Made by a program: the position numbers and the translations under genes | Shown: positions 1-5,911 of the stretch, in pieces | Position numbering within the stretch: position 1 is the stretch's first letter | How the letters are laid out: the number at the start of each line of letters is the position of its first letter | Assembly (NCBI GenBank): GCA_021799555.1 | Contig: JAJZAG010000198.1 | Location: forward strand, 1 to 7,208 | Direction: 5' to 3' | Length of the DNA stretch: 7,208 nt | Source: Deltaproteobacteria bacterium | Lineage (GTDB): Bacteria; Desulfobacterota; Binatia; Binatales; Binataceae | The notes under the pieces: generated by a model | What the model saw: the letters and a program-made list of their open reading frames with translations, nothing else | Told to the model about the DNA's origin: nothing | Database searches by the model: none

Positions 1-1085
1 TGCCGTCGCCAAACCTGATGGCCGCGGCGATGACGCGGCGCACGCGCAACGCCAACCTTGTGGTGCTCGGCAACTCGATCGCGCTCTACAATCCACCGAT
101 TCGGGTCGCCGAGGAATTCGCGATGCTTGACGTGATGTCGGGCGGACGGCTCGTGGCGGGATTCCCGGTCGGCACCTCGATGGACGACAATTTCTGTTAC
201 GGCGTGGTTCCCGCCCAACTGCGCGAGCGCTATTACGAGGCGCACGACCTAATCATCAAGGCCTGGAAAGAGCAGGACATCTTCGCTTTCAACGGTAAGT
301 ACACGAAGCTGCGCTACGTTAACCTGTGGCCCAAGCCCGTTCAGCAACCCCATCCTCCGATCTGGATTCCGGGCGGCGGCTCGGTCGAAACCTGGGACTT
401 CGTCGCCGATCACGATTACCAGTACAGCTTCCTTTCCTACTTCGGTTATCTGGCTGGCAAGAAGGTCGCCGACGGTTACTGGGACGTGATGGCGAAAAAG
501 GGCAAAGAAGCGAATCCCTACAGCATGGGCTTTGCCCAGATCGTCGCGGTATCCGAAACTGACGAGCAGGCGGAGAAGGATTACGCTCCGCACATGGACT
601 ACTTCTTCAACCGATGCCTGCACGTCTATGACGGGTTCGCCGATGCGCCGGGCTATCGCACGGTTAAGACGATCAAAGCCGGAATCCTGGGCCAGGTCGG
701 CGACCGGGCTGCGATGGTGCGGCAGGATCTCAAGTGGAAGGACTTCGTAGATCAGGGTTATGTGATCGCCGGATCGCCGAAGACCGTCCGCGAGCGTCTG
801 CGCGAAGCGATGAAGCATATCCACTGCGGACATTTGATGATGCTGATGCAGATCGGCTCGATGCCGCCGGAGTTGGTACGCAAAAATACCCAGCTCTTCG
901 CGACCGAATGCATGCCGTACTTGCGCGACCTGTGGAGCGAGTACGAAGACAAGTGGTCACCCAAGCGGATGCCGCAAGCGGAGATCGCAATGCCGGCGCC
1001 GATACTGTTTGATTCGAAACAGACCAACGGCTCGACCAAGCGGCCTGCGGCTGAAATCCACGCGGAGGCCCGCAGCGCGAAATGA
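1..1085 (+). CDS. LLM-class (luciferase-like) flavin-dependent oxidoreductase, 5' end missing
   Basis: This is a flavin (FMN or F420)-dependent oxidoreductase of the bacterial luciferase-like TIM-barrel superfamily, presumably cytosolic; the substrate cannot be told. The frame is open to the left edge, and the residues before the first ATG (position 18) still read like family sequence (PSPNLMAAAMTRRT), so the true start lies outside. Numbering from that ATG: RVAEEFAMLDVMSGGRLVAG at 29-48 is the classic family motif, YEAHDLIIKAW at 73-83 is the usual helix, HPPIWIPGGG at 112-121 is a conserved strand and loop, and VIAGSPKTVRERL at 249-261 is the late GSP/GTP motif before the last barrel helix. 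Residues from about 315 to the end form a Pro/Ala-rich tail that seems dispensable for the fold. The stop overlaps the hydrolase start by 4 bp (ATGA), so the two are cotranscribed and coupled. I infer oxidation of a small organic compound followed by hydrolysis. Confidence 0.88.
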   Translation, partial: PSPNLMAAAMTRRTRNANLVVLGNSIALYNPPIRVAEEFAMLDVMSGGRLVAGFPVGTSMDDNFCYGVVPAQLRERYYEAHDLIIKAWKEQDIFAFNGKYTKLRYVNLWPKPVQQPHPPIWIPGGGSVETWDFVADHDYQYSFLSYFGYLAGKKVADGYWDVMAKKGKEANPYSMGFAQIVAVSETDEQAEKDYAPHMDYFFNRCLHVYDGFADAPGYRTVKTIKAGILGQVGDRAAMVRQDLKWKDFVDQGYVIAGSPKTVRERLREAMKHIHCGHLMMLMQIGSMPPELVRKNTQLFATECMPYLRDLWSEYEDKWSPKRMPQAEIAMPAPILFDSKQTNGSTKRPAAEIHAEARSAK

Positions 1086-1867
1086 TTACGACTCATCAAA
1101 GCCAAGGCGGCAAGTTTTCGATCGAGCTGCACACCTACGGGAGCGGCGCGGAGCCGCTGCTGTTTCTACACGGTGCGGGCGGTTTGATGCCTTCGGAACC
1201 GTTCCTCGAGGACTTGGGTCGCGACTTCAAGGTTTACGCACCCCACTTCCCCGGTTACGGCGATTCGACGGGAACCGAGCATATCGACGACGTAATCGAT
1301 GCCGCGCTGTTCTATCACCAGTTAATGGACGAGCTGAAAATTCCCGCGGCCAATATAGTCGGGCATTCCATGGGCGGGATGCTTGCCGCCGAGGTCGCGG
1401 CACTTTGCCCGCATCGCGCGAAGAAGCTCGTGTTGGTCAGCGCGGCCGGTTTCTGGTTGGACCAGTATCCAATTCCGGATTTTTTCGCCGCGCGTTTGGA
1501 TCAGATAGCGCCTCTTCTGTTTCATGATCCGAATTCTCCGGCGGCAAAAATGATGACCGCGATACCGGAAGATTTCAAAGCGCTCGAAGTCATGTACGTC
1601 GAACGAGTAAAGCGGTTGGCCACGGCAGGCAAGTTCTTGTGGCCGATACCCGATCGCGGACTGTCAAAGCGCGCTTACCGAATCAGCTCTCCAACGCTCG
1701 TAATCTGGGGTGAATCGGACAAGCTTCTTCCTCCTGCCTACGCCAAAGAGTTCACGAGCCGAATCAAAGGCTCGAAACTCGAGACGATCAAGCAGGCCGG
1801 ACATATGCTTATGTACGAGCAGCAGCCCGCTTTCGTGACGACTGTGCGCAATTTCCTGAAGTCATGA
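1082..1867 (+). CDS. Alpha/beta-fold hydrolase
   Basis: A 261-residue serine hydrolase of the alpha/beta superfamily, presumably cytosolic since no signal peptide is visible. The oxyanion motif HGAGG is at 30-34, the nucleophile elbow GHSMGG at 94-99 (Ser96), the probable acid Asp213 in WGESDKLLPP (209-218), and the catalytic His241 in AGHMLMYEQQP. The length is normal for the family. A cap-like insertion of roughly residues 122-195 lies between the core strands. The ATG lies inside the stop region of the oxidoreductase gene (ATGA). A GGAGG at 1064-1068 is 13 nt upstream, a slightly long but usable Shine-Dalgarno spacing. The context suggests it hydrolyses an ester, lactone or C-C bond in the product of the upstream enzyme; that is inference. 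Esterase, epoxide hydrolase-like and meta-cleavage hydrolase roles remain possible. A strong terminator follows. Confidence 0.9.
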   Translation: MITTHQSQGGKFSIELHTYGSGAEPLLFLHGAGGLMPSEPFLEDLGRDFKVYAPHFPGYGDSTGTEHIDDVIDAALFYHQLMDELKIPAANIVGHSMGGMLAAEVAALCPHRAKKLVLVSAAGFWLDQYPIPDFFAARLDQIAPLLFHDPNSPAAKMMTAIPEDFKALEVMYVERVKRLATAGKFLWPIPDRGLSKRAYRISSPTLVIWGESDKLLPPAYAKEFTSRIKGSKLETIKQAGHMLMYEQQPAFVTTVRNFLKS

Positions 1868-1899
1868 TCGTCTAGCAGATCAAGCTCGATTACCGAAAT

Positions 1900-1941
1900 A
1901 GCGCGGCCGCGGCATTCACTCGTCGCGGCCGTGCTTTCTTT
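1900..1941 (+). terminator. Rho-independent terminator of the oxidoreductase-hydrolase operon
   Basis: An 11-bp GC-rich stem (1901-1911 with 1924-1934, one G-U wobble) encloses a 12-nt loop that can close by two further pairs. The run TTTCTTT follows at once (1935-1941). It lies 33 nt after the hydrolase stop, so it separates that operon from the Tad-like genes. Confidence 0.85.
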
Positions 1942-1958
1942 ACGATCCACCTGTCAGC

Positions 1959-1980
1959 TGTCCGTCCTTGGAACATTGTC
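1959..1980 (+). repeat. Leader block A, copy 1 (upstream of first TadG-like gene)
   Basis: A 22-nt non-coding block matches 3457-3478 at 19 of 22 positions, including an uncut CTTGGAACA core. It starts 172 nt before the ATG of the first TadG-like gene; copy 2 starts 170 nt before the second ATG. It could be an upstream activator site or a remnant of the duplication. No convincing sigma70 -10 hexamer sits 17 nt downstream of its TTGGAA. Confidence 0.6.
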
Positions 1981-2066
1981 GCAACCTGCGACCATCCCAG
2001 AACGGGACCAAGGGCGCGATACGCACGTTTTCGACAAGTTTGCGCAAATAAAGATTGATACATTCC

Positions 2067-2084
2067 CGCGGCACGGCCTGTGCT
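2067..2084 (+). promoter_or_regulatory. Leader block B, copy 1: GCAC-N5-GTGC dyad
   Basis: An 18-nt block matches 3562-3579 at 16 of 18 positions. It contains the inverted repeat GCAC-N5-GTGC (2071-2083), and the differences between copies fall only in the 5-nt centre. It starts 64 nt before the ATG at 2131. A -10-like TAAAGA (2049-2054) ends 12 nt before it, matching TATAGA in the second copy, so the dyad may lie at the transcript start as an operator or a small RNA hairpin. No good -35 hexamer is visible. Confidence 0.45.
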
Positions 2085-2116
2085 CGGATTCTTCGACGCA
2101 AGCATACCTGACCGCT

Positions 2117-2124
2117 GGCGGTGA
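2117..2124 (+). promoter_or_regulatory. Shine-Dalgarno site of the first TadG-like gene
   Basis: GGCGGTGA differs from the ideal GGAGGTGA at one base and ends 6 nt before the ATG at 2131. An in-frame TGA at 2122-2124 rules out an earlier start in that frame, so this site decides the start. Confidence 0.65.
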
Positions 2125-2130
2125 TGTTTC

Positions 2131-3426
2131 ATGGAGGCGACAACGTCGATACCGGGACTTCTATCGTTTGCCCAATGGCGCACGCGTGGTTCGGTTTCGG
2201 CTCGTGCTCGCGCGCTTTCCGGACGGTGCGAGTCCGGCCAGGTGATGGTCGCACTCGCGCTTGCGATTTTGGTGATTTTGGTTGGCGCCGGACTCGCCGT
2301 CGATATCGGGTACTCTCAACGCCAGCGCCAGCGGATGCAGACGGCGGCTGACGCGGCTGCTATCGCCGGGGCGTCCGCGATCGTAACCGGAGCGTCGACG
2401 CCGAGCGCCGCTGGTATCAACGATGCCGCGCTAAACGGATTTACTTCGGGCGGCGGCGCTACAGTGACGATCAATAATCCGCCACAGAGCGGCGTCTTTT
2501 CCGGCAACGCGAACTACGTCGAGGCCATTATCGCTCAGCCGCAGCCGACCTGGTTTCTAAGCTTGCTCGGCTTCGACAGCATCGAAGTAAAGGCGCGCGC
2601 CGTCGCCGGCGCGACTAACGCTCCCGGATGCATGTATGCGCTGAATCCCTCGCAGTCGGGCGCAATTACCGTCGATGGGACCGGAATGATTACTTCACAG
2701 TGCGGTGTCCTCGACAATTCAAGCAGCAGCACGGCACTCGTCGCTAACGGCAACGTCAACGTTACCGCCAGCTCTATCGGGGTGGTCGGCAGCACGCAGG
2801 CCAACGGAAACGCCACCTTGTCTCCAAACCCGGTCAACGGAATCGTGCCGGTTTCCGATCCGCTTGCGTCGGTACCGGCGCCGTTTGTCGGCTCGTGCAG
2901 TTACAACAACTACTCCGTCGGCAGCGGCCAGTCGGTGCAGTTGAGCGCGGGCGTTTACTGCGGCGGTATAACGATCAACGGTAATGCCCATGTGACGTTT
3001 GGCGCGGGAACCTATGTACTGCGTGGAGGCGGGATGAACGTCAGCAGCGGCGCAACGCTCGACGGCTCCGGCGTAACGTTCTACGACACGACCGGCACCT
3101 CCGGGTACAGCCCAATTTCAATCAGCGGAAGTGTCACCGCCAACCTGAGCGCTCCGACTTCGGGACCGCTCAAAGGCATTTTATTTTTTCAGGACCGTTC
3201 GGTAACTGACGGAGCCGGTAGTGTGATCAGCGGAGGTGTCAACGCTAACTTCACCGGCGCGCTGTATTTCCCGACCACTAACCTTACCTATAACGGCGGC
3301 GGTGGTAATGCTTACTCGATAATCGTTGCGGATACCGTGACCGTGAATGGCAGCGTAACGATGAACGCGGATTACTCGTCGTTGCAGGGAGGATCGCCAA
3401 TTCAGACGGCGACCCTTGCCGAATAG
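2131..3426 (+). CDS. TadG-like pilus-assembly protein with Gly/Asn-rich ectodomain (copy 1)
   Basis: A 431-residue membrane-anchored protein of the TadE/TadG-like group linked to Tad/Flp pili. After a basic N-terminal tail, GQ (36-37) leads into a hydrophobic segment at about 39-57, followed by DIGYSQRQRQRMQTAADAAA (58-77), the hallmark TadG N-terminal region. Most of the protein should be periplasmic or extracellular. It has no recognisable von Willebrand A domain. Residues ~165-425 are instead rich in Gly, Asn, Ser and Val, with recurring NGN-type turns (ANGNVNVTAS, INGNAHVTFG) that suggest a beta-helix or beta-roll. Four cysteines (167, 191, 256, 277) match those of copy 2 and could form disulfides. 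The C-terminal end (ADYSSLQGGSPIQ..ATLAE) is nearly invariant between copies. There is no Glu at +5 after the Gly, unlike the TadE proteins, so processing by a prepilin peptidase is doubtful. The start has a good ribosome site. The role in pilus assembly or as a surface structure is inferred. Confidence 0.82.
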   Translation: MEATTSIPGLLSFAQWRTRGSVSARARALSGRCESGQVMVALALAILVILVGAGLAVDIGYSQRQRQRMQTAADAAAIAGASAIVTGASTPSAAGINDAALNGFTSGGGATVTINNPPQSGVFSGNANYVEAIIAQPQPTWFLSLLGFDSIEVKARAVAGATNAPGCMYALNPSQSGAITVDGTGMITSQCGVLDNSSSSTALVANGNVNVTASSIGVVGSTQANGNATLSPNPVNGIVPVSDPLASVPAPFVGSCSYNNYSVGSGQSVQLSAGVYCGGITINGNAHVTFGAGTYVLRGGGMNVSSGATLDGSGVTFYDTTGTSGYSPISISGSVTANLSAPTSGPLKGILFFQDRSVTDGAGSVISGGVNANFTGALYFPTTNLTYNGGGGNAYSIIVADTVTVNGSVTMNADYSSLQGGSPIQTATLAE

Positions 3427-3434
3427 TCCCGGTT

Positions 3435-3448
3435 CGCGGCTTCCCGCG
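3435..3448 (+). other. Short hairpin after the first TadG-like gene
   Basis: CGCGG and CCGCG enclose a 4-nt loop, 8 nt after the stop codon. No T-run follows, so it is at most a weak terminator, attenuator or 3'-end stabiliser. Read-through into the second TadG-like gene is therefore possible. Confidence 0.2.
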
Positions 3449-3456
3449 TCCGCACG

Positions 3457-3478
3457 TGTCCATACTTGGAACAGTGTC
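3457..3478 (+). repeat. Leader block A, copy 2 (upstream of second TadG-like gene)
   Basis: Second copy of the 22-nt block at 1959-1980, with mismatches at three positions only. It starts 30 nt after the stop of the first TadG-like gene and marks the left end of the second duplicated unit. Its TTGGA and TCCA can be read as half-sites of a loose dyad, but copy 1 lacks the right half, so the dyad is not supported. Confidence 0.6.
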
Positions 3479-3561
3479 CAGGTCTGATGCGGCGCCAGAG
3501 CAGCAGCGTCTTGTTGAACGCTCGTTATTGCACATCATTTCTCAATATAGACCAGCAGACG

Positions 3562-3579
3562 CGCGGCACGTCATGTGCT
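3562..3579 (+). promoter_or_regulatory. Leader block B, copy 2: GCAC-N5-GTGC dyad
   Basis: Same dyad as at 2067-2084, here at 3566-3578, starting 65 nt before the ATG at 3627. A TATAGA hexamer (3546-3551) lies at the same relative place as TAAAGA in copy 1 and is a possible -10; the only -35-like sequence (TTATTG, 3525-3530) is 15 nt away, so the promoter is weakly supported. The remaining part of 3427-3626 shows no gene. Confidence 0.45.
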
Positions 3580-3626
3580 TTCCACCTTGCATCGTGGAGC
3601 TTCGCCCGCTCCCGCTGGGTCAAAGG

Positions 3627-4928
3627 ATGAAAAAAAATCGCAGCTCGCCGGTCTTTATCGACAACGCGATGGCACGCTCGGACTCGCTCCACAGGCGTGC
3701 TTGCGTACCGCATCCGCGCCCGATCGATGACCAGTCCGGGCAGATACTGGTTGTTCTCGCGCTCGCGATAGTCGTCATCCTTGTTGGCGCCGGGCTAGCC
3801 GCCGATGTCGGTTATCTGCAGCGCCAGAAACAGCGGATGCAGGTAGCAGCCGACGCGGCCGCGATTGCCGGTGCGTCGGCGCTCATCACCGGCGCCACGA
3901 CTGCGAGCGCAGCGGGACTCAATGACGCCGCGCTGAACGGATTCCCGCAAGGATCCGGAACCAACGTTACGATCAACAATCCGCCGCAGAGCGGCAATTT
4001 CATTTCAAATAACGGATACGTCGAGGCGATCGTCCAGCAGCCTCAGCCAACCTGGTTTCTGAGTCTGCTCGGATTTGACTCGGTGAATGTGACCGCACGC
4101 GCGGTCGCCGGCGCCACCAACGCAAGCGGGTGTCTCTACGTGCTCGACCCCTCGCAACCGGGCGCATTGACGGGCAACGGTAACGCCACGATCACCTCGC
4201 AGTGTGGCGTCCTGGTCGATTCGAGCAGCAGCAGCGCGCTGATTGCCAACGGCAACGTTAGCATCACCGCCAGCGCGATCGGCGTCGTTGGCAACGCACA
4301 GACCAACGGTAACGTCAGCCTATCTCCGGCGCCGGTCACCGGAATCGTGCCGGTCTCCGATCCGCTCGCGTCGGTGCCGCAGCCGTTCGTCGGGTCGTGC
4401 ACCTACAACAACTTCGTCGTCAATGGAAATCAATCGGTGCAGCTCAGCCCCGGCGTTTACTGCGGCGGAATCACGATGAACGGCAACTCGAAGGTAAACT
4501 TCGCCGCGGGCGTTTATGTCTTGCGCGGCGGGGGTATGACTGCCAACGGCAACGTAACCCTGACCGGAAGCGGCGTCACTTTCTTCAACACCACCGGCAG
4601 CGAAGGTTACGCGCCAATCATGTTAAGCGGCAATATCACCGCGACGCTCAGCGCCCCGACCTCGGGACCGCTCAAGGGAATACTGTTTTTCCAGGATCGG
4701 TCGATTACCGGCGGCGCCGCCAGTGTTATCAACGGAGGCGCGACTGCCAATCTCAACGGCGCGTTGTACTTTCCTACCACCGGGCTCACGTACAACGGTT
4801 CGAACAACTCGTCCTATTCGATCATCGTCGCCAAGGATGTCACCTTCAATGGCGACGTGTCGATGCATGCCGACTACTCCTCGCTGCAGGGAGGCTCGCC
4901 GATTCAAAATGCTACCTTGGCTGAATAG
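3627..4928 (+). CDS. TadG-like pilus-assembly protein with Gly/Asn-rich ectodomain (copy 2)
   Basis: A 433-residue paralogue of the preceding gene, co-linear over its whole length and about three-quarters identical over the last 95 residues by eye. GQ is at 38-39, the membrane segment at about 40-58, and DVGYLQRQKQRMQVAADAAA at 60-79. The ectodomain has NGN-type repeats (GNGNATITSQ, ANGNVSITAS, MNGNSKVNFA) and the same four cysteines (169, 193, 258, 279). The frame is open upstream to a GTG at 3456, but that would put the conserved leader blocks inside the protein. The ATG at 3627 lies at the same distance from those blocks as the start of copy 1, so I prefer it; the ribosome site there is poor. 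ATG 3669 is another option. The last 20 bp overlap the next gene, so copy 2 is coupled to the TadE-like genes and copy 1 is not. Probably inner-membrane anchored with an exported beta-rich domain. Confidence 0.82.
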   Translation: MKKNRSSPVFIDNAMARSDSLHRRACVPHPRPIDDQSGQILVVLALAIVVILVGAGLAADVGYLQRQKQRMQVAADAAAIAGASALITGATTASAAGLNDAALNGFPQGSGTNVTINNPPQSGNFISNNGYVEAIVQQPQPTWFLSLLGFDSVNVTARAVAGATNASGCLYVLDPSQPGALTGNGNATITSQCGVLVDSSSSSALIANGNVSITASAIGVVGNAQTNGNVSLSPAPVTGIVPVSDPLASVPQPFVGSCTYNNFVVNGNQSVQLSPGVYCGGITMNGNSKVNFAAGVYVLRGGGMTANGNVTLTGSGVTFFNTTGSEGYAPIMLSGNITATLSAPTSGPLKGILFFQDRSITGGAASVINGGATANLNGALYFPTTGLTYNGSNNSSYSIIVAKDVTFNGDVSMHADYSSLQGGSPIQNATLAE

Positions 4929-5373
4929 CCGCCCGCGTGGCCAGAGCGTTCTCGAAGCCGCGCTCATTGCCCCCATTCTGATGTTCATCTTGCTGGTCGT
5001 GGTTGAGGCCGGGCGCATGATGTACCTGAGCATCGCGCTCGTGCACGCCGCCGACGCGGGCGCCGAGTACGGCGCAACCCTCACGACCGACGCCGCGTTC
5101 AGCGCGATGCAGTCGGCGGCGACCAACGACATCCAGGCAAGCGGCCTGTTCAACAAGCTCTATCCTGACAACAACTTCTCCGCGTCCGCGTCTAACTTCT
5201 GCGAATGCTCCGACGGCACGACGACCTCCTGCACCGCTAACACGTGTGCTTCCGGCGCATTTGCGGTCTTCGTTAAAGTGATGACCTCGGCAACCTATTC
5301 GACTCTAGTCACTTATCCAGGCTTGCCTGCGGCGTTCACGATGAACGGGCAGGCAACGATGCGCGTGCAGTGA
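4909..5373 (+). CDS. TadE-like minor pseudopilin (first)
   Basis: A 154-residue TadE-family protein. A short basic head ends in RG, then QSVLE starts a hydrophobic helix (about 13-38), giving the pseudopilin pattern G/xxxxE with Gly11 at -1 and Glu16 at +5. Cleavage by a TadV-type prepilin peptidase is therefore plausible. The remainder is a small exported domain with a cysteine cluster (98, 100, 108, 113) that could form disulfides. The frame is open much further upstream, inside the TadG-like gene, but the ATG at 4909 places the GQ motif at the usual distance from the N-terminus. It overlaps the TadG-like stop by 20 bp, and a GGGAGG at 4889-4894 lies 14 nt upstream, so reinitiation or coupling is likely. 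The stop overlaps the next start (GTGA). By analogy with TadE/TadF it should be a minor component of the pilus assembly complex. Confidence 0.83.
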   Translation: MLPWLNSRPRGQSVLEAALIAPILMFILLVVVEAGRMMYLSIALVHAADAGAEYGATLTTDAAFSAMQSAATNDIQASGLFNKLYPDNNFSASASNFCECSDGTTTSCTANTCASGAFAVFVKVMTSATYSTLVTYPGLPAAFTMNGQATMRVQ

Positions 5374-5837
5374 ACCGGCCAACCACAGTGAAAACGCGGG
5401 ACGTGGGTTCGTGGTGGCAATCTTCACCGTCGCGCGGGGCGTGCGCGGCGCGTTCCCGCGGACAAGCGACGGCGGAATTCGCGATCGTCGCGGCAGTCTT
5501 TCTCACCTTGCTGTTCGGACTGATCGAATTCTCGGGGGCAATGTACGCATACGATTTCGTTTCTTACGCCGCAAGCGAAGCCGCGCGTTACGCGATGGTG
5601 CATGGGAGCACCAGCGAGTCGCCCGCGCAATTAAGCGACATCCAGTCATACGTTGCCGGGCTGGCGAGCGGACTTAATACCGCCAATCTAACCGTAAATG
5701 CGACCTGGACGCCCAACAATCAGCCGGGCAGCATGGTCCAAGTGACCGTTCAATACAACTTCCAGTTCGTCGGCGGGCTGTTCCCGTCGGGGACCTTCCC
5801 GTTCACCGACGCCGTTCAGATGCGAATCGTGCGTTGA
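5370..5837 (+). CDS. TadE-like minor pseudopilin (second)
   Basis: A 155-residue TadE-family protein. The motif RGQATAEFAIVAAVFLTLLFG (30-50) is the textbook TadE signature: Gly31 at -1 and Glu36 at +5, followed by Phe, then a membrane helix to about residue 55. AASEAARYA (67-75) is the conserved segment just after the helix. The last ~65 residues, ending FPFTDAVQMRIVR, are typical of TadE C-termini with alternating beta strands. The GTG start at 5370 overlaps the previous stop by 4 bp (GTGA); a GTG at 5388 would shorten the basic head by six residues without touching the motif. It closes the coupled TadG-TadE-TadE set. No clear T-run terminator follows, only a 5-bp stem (5843-5847 with 5858-5862) around a run of seven G. 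Confidence 0.87.
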   Translation: MNRPTTVKTRDVGSWWQSSPSRGACAARSRGQATAEFAIVAAVFLTLLFGLIEFSGAMYAYDFVSYAASEAARYAMVHGSTSESPAQLSDIQSYVAGLASGLNTANLTVNATWTPNNQPGSMVQVTVQYNFQFVGGLFPSGTFPFTDAVQMRIVR

Positions 5838-5872
5838 AGCTTGCACGTTCGGGGGGGCGTGCTCGTCCGCGC

Positions 5873-5901
5873 TTGACGAACCGCGGTCTTCAGTTTTAAA
5901 T
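5873..5901 (+). promoter_or_regulatory. Sigma70-like promoter of the GST gene
   Basis: TTGACG (5873-5878) and TTAAAT (5896-5901) are separated by 17 bp, the ideal spacing. A start about 7 nt after the -10 would fall near 5908, only about 4 nt before the ATG at 5912. No Shine-Dalgarno sequence precedes that ATG, so the transcript may be leaderless. Confidence 0.5.
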
Positions 5902-5911
5902 TGCAACCACT

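Noticed and set aside
249..833. Long antisense open frame (194 codons) inside the oxidoreductase gene
   Set aside because: It mirrors the codon bias of a well-supported gene on the plus strand and shows no recognisable domain.
1967..1984. Sigma54 (-24/-12) promoter in leader block A
   Set aside because: GG and GC are 11 nt apart instead of 12, and copy 2 has no GC at that place.
2713..2727. DNSSS in the first TadG-like protein (and DSSSS in the second) as a vWA MIDAS motif (DxSxS)
   Set aside because: The motif sits in a Ser-rich stretch, is not followed by the Met/helix of a vWA domain, and no later MIDAS Thr or Asp pattern is visible.
3456..3626. A 57-residue N-terminal extension of the second TadG-like protein from the GTG at 3456
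   Set aside because: It would translate the conserved leader blocks, has no family-like sequence, and copy 1 has a stop in the matching region.
4623..5156. Antisense open frame of 177 codons across the TadG/TadE junction
   Set aside because: Low-complexity Arg/Ala/Ser composition opposite conserved coding sequence; a shadow frame.
5843..5862. GCACG/CGTGC hairpin with a G7 loop as the Tad operon terminator or a phase-variable tract
   Set aside because: The stem is only 5 bp with no T-run, and a single intergenic G7 is not enough evidence for phase variation.
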